Source: SIG653 sp045578045
Lineage (GTDB): Bacteria > Bacillota > Clostridia > Oscillospirales > CAG-382
Length of the DNA: 54,914 bases
Direction: 5' to 3'
Assembly: GCA_045578045.1 (NCBI GenBank)
Contig: JAZNJM010000093.1
Coordinates: forward strand, 1 to 54,914
The translations under genes were made by a program, and so were the position numbers. Each line of letters starts with the position of its first letter. The stretch's first letter is position 1. Below are positions 24,560 through 33,381 of the stretch, one piece after another. The notes under the pieces are model-generated. The model was not told the DNA's origin and did no database searches. It worked only from the letters and a program-made list of their open reading frames with translations.

Positions 24560-25996
24560 ATGTGTTTTATTAAAGGTAAAGTATTAAAACTGAATGAAAA
24601 AAGATTATGCAGAAACGCGAAAAAGATTTTATCATTATTGTTAAGTTTTCTTTTTATATTCAGTTGTTTTTCTATTAACGTAAGGGGGGCAGAAGCCAGA
24701 AAAGTTATTTTGGCTCTTGGAGATAGTATTTCGGCGGGATATGGTCTTGAAGACGTTAAAACAGAATGTTTTGTAAATAATATATTAGCACAAAAGGGAG
24801 TTGTTGTTAATAAGGCTGTAAGCGGAAACACATCTAAGGATATATTGGATCAGATTCGTAACACTGAGAATGAAAACTACGTTTCTCTTTCTCAAATACA
24901 AAGTGCGGATTACGTTACCATAACTTGCGGTGGAAATGATCTTATGGCATTATTATATAAAAGGACGGCTGATGTTTGGAACGAATCGAATCCCGATTCT
25001 CAGATACAACCTGATGAAGTTCCTTTAAAAATGGTGAATATGCATTTGGGTGTTTTGATGACAATTATGGAGCTTCTTAATCCCGATAGTGAATTGTTCC
25101 TTGTGAAAGATGAATATTTTGATAATGCGTTAAACGAGTATTTTAAAAATATTGGAGAAATTACTTCGTATATAAATTCTGTAAATTTAAAGGTTGCTAT
25201 TATTATTTCAACTCAATATAATCCATATGCTGAGTTTAAGGGTACAAATTACGATATAGTTTATCGAGGAATGGAAGCTGGAGTTACAAAGCTCAATGAT
25301 GCTATTAAAACCAAAAGTAAAGAGCTTGGATATATAGTATCGGACGTTAAAATCGCATTTGACTTATATGACGGAGAAGGAGATTTATATAACGCTGATA
25401 TTGCAACGACAAATCTTGATTTTCACCCTTCATCAGAAGGACATAAGGTTTTAGCTGAGAGCTTCAAAAAAACGTTTTCTGAAATTGTATATGTGAAATA
25501 TTATGTTTGTCATTATTATGAGGCTTTAGACGGTACTTTTGAAGAAAAAAAGATTAATTATGAAACAGTTAATGGAAAAAAGATAACAGCAAAAGAAAAT
25601 GTTCTTGACGGTTTTTCCTATATTGATAATTCAGAAAACGAGATAAAAACGCTTTACGTTGAAGAAGGATCTGTTTTCAAACTATACTATTCGAGAAACA
25701 CATATAAAGTTGGTTGGCATACGTATGACGATATAACCTTTGAAACGTATAAATACGGTGAAAAAATCAAAGAGCCCACACCCAAAAGAAAAGGATACGT
25801 TTTCAGAGCTTGGGATAAAGACCTTGCTGAATATATGCCTGCAAAAGATATTACCTTTGTTGCGATGTGGGATAAAAAAAGCAATACGTGGATTGTTCTT
25901 ATTGTTTTGGGAATTGTTGTAGCGGCGGGAGCTGTTGTTTATATAATCCATCTTAAAGAAAGCAGTGTAGAAAAAAGAAAAAAATCAAACTCATAG
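24560..25996 (+). CDS. SGNH/GDSL hydrolase, exported and membrane-anchored
   Basis: 478 residues. A long N-terminal signal (ILSLLLSFLFIFSCFSINV, about residues 23-42) precedes the SGNH domain: block I LALGDSISAGYG with the nucleophile Ser at about 55, block III TCGGNDLMA, and block V DFHPSSEGH with Asp and His at about 287-290. Then come a beta repeat of the Listeria-Bacteroides (InlB B) type (VGWHTYDDITFETYKYGEKI to FVAMWDKK) and a C-terminal membrane helix (WIVLIVLGIVVAAGAVVYII, about 443-462). An esterase or deacylase acting on a cell-surface or extracellular glycan or lipid is likely; the substrate is not known. AAAGGAG lies 13 bases before the ATG. Confidence 0.85.
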   Translation: MCFIKGKVLKLNEKRLCRNAKKILSLLLSFLFIFSCFSINVRGAEARKVILALGDSISAGYGLEDVKTECFVNNILAQKGVVVNKAVSGNTSKDILDQIRNTENENYVSLSQIQSADYVTITCGGNDLMALLYKRTADVWNESNPDSQIQPDEVPLKMVNMHLGVLMTIMELLNPDSELFLVKDEYFDNALNEYFKNIGEITSYINSVNLKVAIIISTQYNPYAEFKGTNYDIVYRGMEAGVTKLNDAIKTKSKELGYIVSDVKIAFDLYDGEGDLYNADIATTNLDFHPSSEGHKVLAESFKKTFSEIVYVKYYVCHYYEALDGTFEEKKINYETVNGKKITAKENVLDGFSYIDNSENEIKTLYVEEGSVFKLYYSRNTYKVGWHTYDDITFETYKYGEKIKEPTPKRKGYVFRAWDKDLAEYMPAKDITFVAMWDKKSNTWIVLIVLGIVVAAGAVVYIIHLKESSVEKRKKSNS

Positions 25997-26109
25997 AAAA
26001 TTTATAGATTATTGTAATTTTAAATGTTTCAATATCAGCGTATCAATATTGGTTTAATGGTTATATGAAACCATTATTGGTTAGTGTGCGAGGAGAAAGG
26101 AGAAGTTGT

Positions 26110-26886
26110 ATGAGATATTATGTTGTTTCAGACGTTCACGGATTTTATACTCAGTTGATGTCTTCGTTGGAAAAAGCGGGTTTTTTTAAAGAAAAAGAGC
26201 CTTGTAAACTTGTTGTTTGCGGAGATTTATTGGACAGAGGGCTTGAAGCGAAAATTACTTCTGATTTTGCGTTAAAGCTTCTTGAAGAAGAAAGGCTTAT
26301 TTTTGTAAGAGGAAATCACGAAGATTTGTTTTGCGACCTTGTTGAATATTTTGAAAACTCACTTGGAGAAGTATTTCCGTGTATTCCATCGCACCACATA
26401 CACAACGGAACGTGGGAGACTTTTTTACAACTTACAGGAATGAATAGCGCAGACGCATTAACAAGGCCCAAAAGGCTTGTTTCTAAAATAAAAAACACAC
26501 CTTTCTGGAAAAAACTTCTTCCTGAAACGGTTAATTATTTTGAAACTGAAAGATATGTCTTCACTCACGGATATATTCCTCATAAAGTCAGGGTTGACAG
26601 AGAAAACTATAAAACTGCGTGGAGACTTGCTTCTGAAGAGGATTGGGCTAAAGCAAGATGGTATAACGGAATGGAAATAGCTTGCGGTGCGAAAAAAATC
26701 CTTCCAGACAAAACAATTGTTTGCGGACATTGGCATACGTCTTTTGGTCATACGCACTATGAGAAGAAAGGAAGCGAGTTTGGACCTAAGGCTGATTTTT
26801 CTCCGTTTTATGCTGAGGGCATAATTGGAATTGATGCTTGCACGTCTTTTAGCGGTAAGGTTAATTGTATTGTTATTGATGATTAA
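26110..26886 (+). CDS. Metallophosphoesterase, PPP phosphatase family
   Basis: 258 residues from the ATG after AAAGGAG; an upstream in-frame ATG at 26065 has no such site. The PPP-family metal-binding motifs are in order: SDVHG (residues 8-12), CGDLLDRG, RGNHED, and the C-terminal GHWHTSFGH. It resembles bacterial serine/threonine phosphatases and diadenosine tetraphosphatases (ApaH/PrpE type). There is no signal peptide, so it is cytoplasmic, unlike its neighbours on both sides. The substrate is not predictable. The transglutaminase gene follows after 20 bases, so they are probably co-transcribed. Confidence 0.85.
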   Translation: MRYYVVSDVHGFYTQLMSSLEKAGFFKEKEPCKLVVCGDLLDRGLEAKITSDFALKLLEEERLIFVRGNHEDLFCDLVEYFENSLGEVFPCIPSHHIHNGTWETFLQLTGMNSADALTRPKRLVSKIKNTPFWKKLLPETVNYFETERYVFTHGYIPHKVRVDRENYKTAWRLASEEDWAKARWYNGMEIACGAKKILPDKTIVCGHWHTSFGHTHYEKKGSEFGPKADFSPFYAEGIIGIDACTSFSGKVNCIVIDD

Positions 26887-26906
26887 AACAAAATGGGGAT
26901 TATGCT

Positions 26907-28589
26907 ATGAAAAAAATTCTATCTTTAGCTCTTGCGGTTTTTTTGATTTTTTATGCATTGCCTTTTTCTACGTCTGCGAAAGGTTTTTTTCTATCAGAAG
27001 ACATTGAAGTTGAAAATGTTGGAAATTATGAGGAAATACTTAGCAAATACGTTGACTATCAATCTTTCTGCGAAATGGTCAGAAGCACTATTTCATCTTA
27101 CGGAAAAATAATAAATGTTTCTTCATACAACATTCATTATGGTTCGGATTTTTTTGAAGGCTTAAGGGAACTTATCCGCTACGGAATGCCAGAATTTTTT
27201 CATGTTGATTCGCTCGTTCAATGGAGATATTCTGATTATGTTTCATACTATGAAGTGAAATATTTGTATACCGCGGAAGAATACGAACCGATGAAAGCTG
27301 AATTGGATAAGGCTTCCGAGAAGCTTCTCGCAGGTGTTAAGGAAAATGATTCTCTTTCTGACGTTGAAAAAGCACTTATTCTTCATGACAGACTTGTTTT
27401 GAAAATGGAATATGACTATACATACACAAACCGAGACGTTTATCAAGCTATTGTTAAAGGGAACGGAGTTTGCGAAGGATATACAAAGGCGTATACTTAT
27501 TTGCTTAATCAGGTGGGAATTAAAAATGAAAATTGTTTATCAACTGATTTGAATCATGTTTGGAATATTGTTTATATTGATGGCACTCCTTATCACGTTG
27601 ACGTAACGTGGGATGATGTTTCTTGGGCGGCTGGTGAAAGAGGAATTATTGGACTTGTTCAACACGAAAACTTTTTGAGATCCACCGAGGGAATGATAGC
27701 TACTAAGCACGAAGCAACCGATTTCAATTCAACGCCAACAGACACAACTTATGACAGTTATTTCTGGCAGAAATCCGAGGCAGCTTTTGTTCTGCTTGAC
27801 GGAGAGATTTATTTTATTGACGGCGATACGGCAGAGCTTAAAAGATATAGCGATATGGCTGTTCTTGCTTCTACCTACGATATTTGGTGGGCAAGTGAAA
27901 ATTCCTATTGGGGAGGGAACTACAGCCGCCTTGCAACAGATGGAAAATATCTTTATTATTCTATGTCAAAAGCTGTTTATAAATATGATGTTGAAAAAGA
28001 AACAGCTGAAAAGATTTTTAAACCCGAACTTGAAGGGATAAATGCGATTTACGGAATGGAATATTCTGATGGATATATCGTTTGCGATATTAACACAGAT
28101 CCTCCGTATGGTGGTGGAACTTCTCTTAATCAGCTTAAATATCTTCTTCCCACCGAAAAAGAGGAAGCTATTTCACTCAAAGGTTCTTCTTGTCTTTCTT
28201 CTGATGGAACGTTTTTAAATGGGCTTGAACACCAGAAAACAGTTTCAGAGGTACTTGCAGAGCTTGAAAATTCCCACGCTGTTATAATGGATAAAGACGG
28301 AAATGTTCTTTCGGATTATGATATCTGTTCAACAGGCTGTAAGGTTGTTTTGGCTTATGACGGAGAAGTTATTGATTCTCTGGACATTGTTGTTCTCGGA
28401 GACGTTGATGGAAGCGGAATAGTTGATTCAACTGATTATATTAAAATAAAATCTATGCTCAGAGGAGAAATTTCTTTGAGTGGCGTTTATTTTTCCGCAT
28501 CAGATGTTTGGGTTGACGGAATTGTTGATATGACGGACTATCTCAGAGTAAAATCATTTTTCCTTGGCGTTTATGATTTATATGCATAA
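26907..28589 (+). CDS. Secreted transglutaminase-like protein with dockerin-like tail
   Basis: 560 residues. Signal peptide KKILSLALAVFLIFYALPFS (about residues 2-24). A transglutaminase-like domain has the triad Cys189 (GNGVCEGYTKAY), His217 (LNHVWNIVY) and Asp232 (VDVTWDD). The middle part (about 255-440) has repeated FVLLDGEIYFIDGD/KYLYYSMSKAVYKYDVE segments that look like a beta-propeller-type fold. The C-terminus (about 497-560) has two F-hand-like calcium segments: GDVDGSGIVDSTDYIKIKSM and DVWVDGIVDMTDYLRVKSFF, as in type I dockerins. Such domains may cross-link or cleave peptides or serve as wall-binding modules. No cohesin is seen in the window. Confidence 0.85.
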   Translation: MKKILSLALAVFLIFYALPFSTSAKGFFLSEDIEVENVGNYEEILSKYVDYQSFCEMVRSTISSYGKIINVSSYNIHYGSDFFEGLRELIRYGMPEFFHVDSLVQWRYSDYVSYYEVKYLYTAEEYEPMKAELDKASEKLLAGVKENDSLSDVEKALILHDRLVLKMEYDYTYTNRDVYQAIVKGNGVCEGYTKAYTYLLNQVGIKNENCLSTDLNHVWNIVYIDGTPYHVDVTWDDVSWAAGERGIIGLVQHENFLRSTEGMIATKHEATDFNSTPTDTTYDSYFWQKSEAAFVLLDGEIYFIDGDTAELKRYSDMAVLASTYDIWWASENSYWGGNYSRLATDGKYLYYSMSKAVYKYDVEKETAEKIFKPELEGINAIYGMEYSDGYIVCDINTDPPYGGGTSLNQLKYLLPTEKEEAISLKGSSCLSSDGTFLNGLEHQKTVSEVLAELENSHAVIMDKDGNVLSDYDICSTGCKVVLAYDGEVIDSLDIVVLGDVDGSGIVDSTDYIKIKSMLRGEISLSGVYFSASDVWVDGIVDMTDYLRVKSFFLGVYDLYA

Positions 28590-28598
28590 AAAATTTAT

Positions 28599-28640
28599 CC
28601 CGATGGATTTGATGATTTTTAATCCATCGGGTTTTATTTT
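28599..28640 (+). terminator. Intrinsic terminator after the transglutaminase gene
   Basis: CCCGATGGATT (28599-28609) and AATCCATCGGG (28621-28631) form a perfect eleven-pair stem with an eleven-base loop, followed by TTTTATTTT. It separates the surface-enzyme genes from the next unit. Confidence 0.92.
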
Positions 28641-28649
28641 TAAAAGCTA

Positions 28650-28678
28650 TTGACTTTTATTTGTCAATGTTGTAGAAT
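28650..28678 (+). promoter_or_regulatory. SigA promoter of the methyltransferase-YfhO-Trk unit
   Basis: TTGACT (28650-28655), 17 bases, TAGAAT (28673-28678). It is the first promoter after the terminator and probably drives the genes from 28755 up to 35110, which lie close together or overlap. Confidence 0.65.
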
Positions 28679-28705
28679 AGTACACGTATAAGTTTATTTG
28701 AAAAG

Positions 28706-28744
28706 GCGCTGATGCGCAAAAAATAAGAAAGGGCGCAAATGCGC
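28706..28744 (+). repeat. Twin GCGC hairpins between ribosome binding site and start codon
   Basis: Two imperfect 27-base units each contain GCGC-NNNN-GCGC (28706-28717 and 28733-28744). The only Shine-Dalgarno-like sequence before the gene at 28755 is AAAGGG (28728-28733), about 21 bases from the ATG. The second hairpin lies exactly between the two, so folding would bring them to normal distance. Confidence 0.55.
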
Positions 28745-28754
28745 AAAAATAAAA

Positions 28755-29540
28755 ATGATAATAATATCTGAAAAGCTCAATTCTTCAATTCCTTCGAGTT
28801 TGAGACTCATGGAAAACGGAACAGATGAAGAAATACGCAATTTTATTGATCTTCAATGGGAAAGCGGAGCTGAATATCTTGATTTAAATGCGGCAATGTG
28901 TGTCAATGAAAAAGAAACAGCCAAAAGAATTGCAGACCTTATTATAGAAAATGGTGAATGTGGAATTGCTGTTGATTCTCCCTCTGTTGAAGTTATGGAA
29001 GAGGTTCTTGAACATATAGGCGGAAGATGTGATGTTTTGATAAATTCTATCACTATGACGGAAAGACAAGAAAATATTGCTCTTGCCGCAAAATATAATG
29101 CGGGAATAATTGCTGTATTAACAGACGAAAACGGCTCTCCCGAAACAGCGAAAAAGCGTCTTTCCAACGCGGACGAAATTATCTCTCGTTTGAGAAACGC
29201 CGGAATTGACGATGAAAAGATTTATATTGACGTTATTGCTGAAACTGCGGCTGTTGAAGACAAAGCGGCGGCGGTTGCCTTAGAAACAACACGCCTTGTT
29301 CGTGAGAAATATAAAAACGTTCATATTACCTGCGGACTTTCCAATATCTCTTTCGGACTTCCTGAAAGAAAAGTATTAAACAGTGCATTTTTTGCCGCAG
29401 CTACTGTTCTTGGAATGGATGCACCTATTTGTGATATAACTGCTCCCAGCATAAAAAAAGCCTTTGCTTCTTCAAAGGTTCTTTTGGGAGAGGATGATTA
29501 TTGTATGGATTATATAGAAGAAATGAGGAGCGAAAAGTGA
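28755..29540 (+). CDS. Pterin-binding methyltransferase
   Basis: 261 residues. It has the TIM-barrel fold of the dihydropteroate synthase/methyltetrahydrofolate:corrinoid methyltransferase family: IIISEKLNSSIPSS at the N-terminus, GAEYLDLNAA, AVDSPSVEVMEEVLEH, INSITM, and HITCGLSNISFGLPERKVLN near the end. These are the pterin-site motifs of methyltransferases such as AcsE or MtgA rather than folP. It should transfer a methyl group between tetrahydrofolate and a corrinoid protein. No corrinoid protein, cobalamin-independent partner or Wood-Ljungdahl gene is adjacent. It overlaps the next gene by GTGA. Confidence 0.85.
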   Translation: MIIISEKLNSSIPSSLRLMENGTDEEIRNFIDLQWESGAEYLDLNAAMCVNEKETAKRIADLIIENGECGIAVDSPSVEVMEEVLEHIGGRCDVLINSITMTERQENIALAAKYNAGIIAVLTDENGSPETAKKRLSNADEIISRLRNAGIDDEKIYIDVIAETAAVEDKAAAVALETTRLVREKYKNVHITCGLSNISFGLPERKVLNSAFFAAATVLGMDAPICDITAPSIKKAFASSKVLLGEDDYCMDYIEEMRSEK

Positions 29541-32044
29541 AAAACGGTGAAAATAACGTAACAACTATTTCAAAAAAACAAAAAGCAGAGTTTGTTTCTG
29601 CAACCGTTAACAGTTTCCCACCAGAACTTGCAGAAAAAAGCAAGTATTATTACTATAAGCTCTCTTTTTTTCTTGCGGCAGCAATTGCTATATTGCTACT
29701 TTTACCCGTTACAATATCGGGAGACGGATATTTTCTTTATTACGGAGACTATAACGTTCAGCAGATTCCATTTTATCAACACGCTGTTGAGATGGTCCGT
29801 TCAGGGAGTATAAACTGGGATTGGGGAACAGACCTTGGTTCAGGCTTTCTTAATAACTATGCATTTTATCTTTCAGGAAGCCCGTTTTTCTGGATAACCT
29901 GTCTTTTCCCATCATCATTAACGCCTTATCTTATGGCTCCCATGTATGTTCTTAAATTTGCAACGGCAAGTTTTTGTGCATTCTTATTTTTAAGAAGATT
30001 TGTAAAAAAGCCCGGAAGCGCATTGATTGGTGCGTTGCTTTATGCTTTTTCGGGATTTCAGGTTTATAACGTATTTTTTAACCATTTCCACGATCCCGTT
30101 GCTTTCTTCCCCCTTATGTTGTGGGGAATTGAAGAAACCGTTCAGAATAAACGAAAAGGCGTTTTTGCCTTCTCGGTTTGCCTTTGTGCGATGACAAACT
30201 ATGTTTTCTTTGTTGGAAACTGTTTCTTCTGCGTTATTTATTTCATAATGCGTTTTGCTCAAAAATCTTTTAAAATAACTTGGAAAACTTTCTTTACCCT
30301 TGCCTTTGAAGCTGTTTTAGGGTTTGTTATGTCTTTGGTTGTTGTTCTTCCTGCGGTTCTTTCCGTTATGACAAACAACCGTCTTGACAGAAGCTATTCT
30401 GAGTTGAAAAAAGCTCTTATTTATATGACAGGAGATAAGGTATATTGGCTCAGATACGGTCATATACTTCAGAGTATTTTCTTTCCGCCCGATATTCCCT
30501 CAAGAGTTAATTTCTTCAATGGACATACAACTCGTTGGGCATCAAACGCTGCTTGGCTTCCTCTTTTTGGAACTACGGGTGTTATTTCCTATTTCTTCTC
30601 CAAACGCAAAAAAACCTTGAAATGTATGATAGCATTTTTGGTTATTTGCGCTTTAGTTCCTATTCTCAATAGCATTTTCGTTATGGGAAATACGGGCTAT
30701 TATGCAAGATGGATGTATATGATAGTTCTTATGATGGTACTTGCAACTGTTATTGCTATTGATGATGATACTATCAGCTTCCGCCCAGGTCTTATTGGAA
30801 CGGGAATATGTTGTGCGGCTATTGCTGTTCCCGTTGCTCTTATGTGGTATAAGGACGAGAAAAAAGAAGAGCTTATGAACCTTGGAAGAGGTCAGATGCC
30901 CAATTGGATTTGGATTTCTATAGCTGTTGCGGTTGCTTGTCTTATTGCAACTCATATTCTGATGAAATATTTCAGAGGACAGAAAATTTTTATCAGAGCG
31001 ACTGCAACCGTTCTTTGCGTTGTTATTCTTGCTTATGGTTGGATGCATACTTTACTCGGAAGAAGCCTCGGTTCTGATAAAGATTTCCTTATTGATGCCG
31101 CAATAAACGGTGAGCTTACTCTTGAAGACGATGAATTTTACAGACTCGACTTTTACAGAACGAGCAGCGGCGGAGAGCTTGATAACCTTGGACTTTATTG
31201 GGGATATCCAACAATTCAATGTTTTAACTCTTCTGTTAATACTTCAATTCTTGACTTTTATCCAAAGGTTGGGGTTACAAGAAACGTTGCATCACGTCCT
31301 GAAAGTAAATACTACGGTTTGCGTTCTTTCTTGTCAACTAAATATTCTTTGATTTCAACATCTAAAACCTCTAAGCACGATACTTCGGGTTTTAGCTACT
31401 ACGATACACAGATTTATTATACCTACTCAACCTCAAAAACTCAACGTTCTTACGATGTTTACGTTAACGACTATTATATCCCTATGGGATTTACCTATAC
31501 TCATTTTATGACGGAAAAAGAGTTTGAGAGGGTTGCAAAAGATAGCAGACACGCATTGCTTTGCAGATATCTTGTTGTTCCCAACGACAAAGCAGATTAT
31601 TACAGCGAGTTTATGACTCAGGTTAAGTATGGAGATATTGTTAACTCTCAGCTTAATGAAGAGAGTTATTTCCAAAGCTGTCTCGACAGATTGGCGGGAG
31701 ACGTTTGCGACACCTTTGAAACCTCAACAAACGGAGCTACTGCAAGTATCAATATGGACAAAAAAAATCTTGTTTTCTTCTCTGTTCCATATGATAGTGG
31801 CTGGAGTGCATACGTGAACGGTAAAAAAGTGGAAGTTCAAAACGTTTATTATGGATTTATGGCTGTTGAATGTCCTGAGGGACAATGTGATATTGAGCTT
31901 AAATATGAAATGCCAGGATTAAAGATTGGCTTTGTTGCAACAATAGTTTCTCTTTTGGTTTTTGTTGGATATATTTTCATAAATAGAAAATCTAACGGAA
32001 ATTATAAGGTTTTCAAAGAGGAATATTATGAATCAGAGGTTTAA
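29537..32044 (+). CDS. YfhO-family membrane protein
   Basis: 835 residues from a GTG start ten bases after GAGGAG (an upstream in-frame ATG lies inside the preceding gene). A dozen or more hydrophobic segments, an early loop with the GT-C-like acidic motif YYGDYNVQQIPFYQHAVEMV, then an extracellular C-terminal domain of about 240 residues and a last membrane helix (IGFVATIVSLLVFVGYIFI). YfhO-type proteins are GT-C-fold membrane proteins implicated in glycosylation of lipoteichoic acid or other wall polymers. The reaction here is inferred from the family. The end overlaps trkH by 17 bases. Confidence 0.85.
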   Translation: MKNGENNVTTISKKQKAEFVSATVNSFPPELAEKSKYYYYKLSFFLAAAIAILLLLPVTISGDGYFLYYGDYNVQQIPFYQHAVEMVRSGSINWDWGTDLGSGFLNNYAFYLSGSPFFWITCLFPSSLTPYLMAPMYVLKFATASFCAFLFLRRFVKKPGSALIGALLYAFSGFQVYNVFFNHFHDPVAFFPLMLWGIEETVQNKRKGVFAFSVCLCAMTNYVFFVGNCFFCVIYFIMRFAQKSFKITWKTFFTLAFEAVLGFVMSLVVVLPAVLSVMTNNRLDRSYSELKKALIYMTGDKVYWLRYGHILQSIFFPPDIPSRVNFFNGHTTRWASNAAWLPLFGTTGVISYFFSKRKKTLKCMIAFLVICALVPILNSIFVMGNTGYYARWMYMIVLMMVLATVIAIDDDTISFRPGLIGTGICCAAIAVPVALMWYKDEKKEELMNLGRGQMPNWIWISIAVAVACLIATHILMKYFRGQKIFIRATATVLCVVILAYGWMHTLLGRSLGSDKDFLIDAAINGELTLEDDEFYRLDFYRTSSGGELDNLGLYWGYPTIQCFNSSVNTSILDFYPKVGVTRNVASRPESKYYGLRSFLSTKYSLISTSKTSKHDTSGFSYYDTQIYYTYSTSKTQRSYDVYVNDYYIPMGFTYTHFMTEKEFERVAKDSRHALLCRYLVVPNDKADYYSEFMTQVKYGDIVNSQLNEESYFQSCLDRLAGDVCDTFETSTNGATASINMDKKNLVFFSVPYDSGWSAYVNGKKVEVQNVYYGFMAVECPEGQCDIELKYEMPGLKIGFVATIVSLLVFVGYIFINRKSNGNYKVFKEEYYESEV

Positions 32045-33377
32045 ACACGTTTCGTTTTTATCCAGAGTATCTTTTACAAAAATAGTATTTTTTGGTTTTG
32101 CTCTCATAGTTTTTATTGGGGGATTGTTGTTAATGCTCCCATTTGCAACGGTTGAAGGAGAAACAACAACGTTTCTTGGTGCGATGTTCACTTCAACCTC
32201 GGCAACTTGTGTTACGGGACTTGTTGCCTACGACACAGGAACCCATTGGACACTTTTCGGAAAAATTGTTATTATTGTTCTTATACAAATTGGTGGACTC
32301 GGTTTTGTTACGCTTATTTCAATTTTCTTTATGATGATGAAAAGAGACGTAGGCTTGAAGCATAGAATGATAATAATGCAATCAACGGGTGCTTTGGAAA
32401 TGGGAGGTATTATCCCTTTTGTTAAACGTGTTGCAAAAGGAACTCTTGTTTTTGAGCTTGGGGGCGCTTTGCTTCTTTCAACTGTTTTCATTCCAAAATA
32501 CGGAGTGGTAAAGGGAATATGGTATTCAGTTTTCCATTCAATTTCTGCTTTTTGTAACGCAGGATTTGATTTAATGGGAGGATACAATTCTTTTGTCGGA
32601 GAACGTGGAAACGTAATTTTGAATTTAACGCTGATTGCTCTTATTTCCCTTGGAGGAATTGGCTTCTTTGTTTGGTCAGATGTTTTGAAAAACAAGCTGA
32701 ATTTCAAAAAATATAAGCTCCACACGAAAATAGTTATAATTTGTTCTCTTTGTCTCACTTTTGGCGGTGCAATTTTGTTCTTTATTCTTGAGAATAACGC
32801 ATCTCTTGAAGGACTGCCTATGAAAGAAAAGATTCTTTCCTCACTGTTTCAGTCTGTAACAATGAGAACGGCTGGCTTTAATACTGTTGATATGGCAAAG
32901 CTATCAAATAGCGGCTCTTTGTTTTGTTCTTTTCTTATGCTTGTTGGCGGAAGTCCAGGCTCGACAGCGGGGGGAATGAAGACAACAACTTTCGTTGTTC
33001 TTGTTTTTGCTGCTGTTGCTTCTGCGAGAAGAAAAAATGACGTTCAGATTTTTAGACGCAGAATAGATAAAAACGATGTTTTGACAGCAACAGCAATAGG
33101 AACTCTTTATCTTGCTATTGCTTTTATTGCAGTTGTTGCAATTTCAGCATTTGACAGTTTTTCTTTGAAAGAGATTATTTTTGAAGTTATCTCTGCTGAA
33201 AACACAGTGGGAATAACTATGGGAATAACGAGAGATTTTTCTTCATTTTCAAAGGTCATTCTTTTGATTTTGATGTTTATCGGACGTATTGGCGGTCTCA
33301 CCCTTGCGCTCCTTTTTCTTGAAGAAGCTAATAGTGCTCCCGTTTCGCGTCCTGTTGAAAAAATATTGGTAGGTTAG
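32028..33377 (+). CDS. trkH: TrkH/KtrB-type potassium uptake channel
   Basis: 449 residues with about eight to ten membrane segments and the four pore-loop repeats typical of the family: TSTSATCVTGLVAYD, FHSISAFCNAGFDLMGG, QSVTMRTAGFNTVDM and SAENTVGITMGITRD. GGSPGSTAGGMKT, near the third intramembrane loop, is also characteristic. It works with the cytoplasmic RCK protein encoded next. Its length suits KtrB as well as TrkH. It starts inside the YfhO gene, so the two are coupled. Confidence 0.93.
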   Translation: MNQRFKHVSFLSRVSFTKIVFFGFALIVFIGGLLLMLPFATVEGETTTFLGAMFTSTSATCVTGLVAYDTGTHWTLFGKIVIIVLIQIGGLGFVTLISIFFMMMKRDVGLKHRMIIMQSTGALEMGGIIPFVKRVAKGTLVFELGGALLLSTVFIPKYGVVKGIWYSVFHSISAFCNAGFDLMGGYNSFVGERGNVILNLTLIALISLGGIGFFVWSDVLKNKLNFKKYKLHTKIVIICSLCLTFGGAILFFILENNASLEGLPMKEKILSSLFQSVTMRTAGFNTVDMAKLSNSGSLFCSFLMLVGGSPGSTAGGMKTTTFVVLVFAAVASARRKNDVQIFRRRIDKNDVLTATAIGTLYLAIAFIAVVAISAFDSFSLKEIIFEVISAENTVGITMGITRDFSSFSKVILLILMFIGRIGGLTLALLFLEEANSAPVSRPVEKILVG

Positions 33378-33381
33378 TTAT

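Noticed and set aside
26041..26080. AATGGTT/AACCATT hairpin between the SGNH and phosphatase genes as terminator
   Set aside because: The stem is perfect (26056-26062 with 26069-26075), but no T tract follows on either strand.
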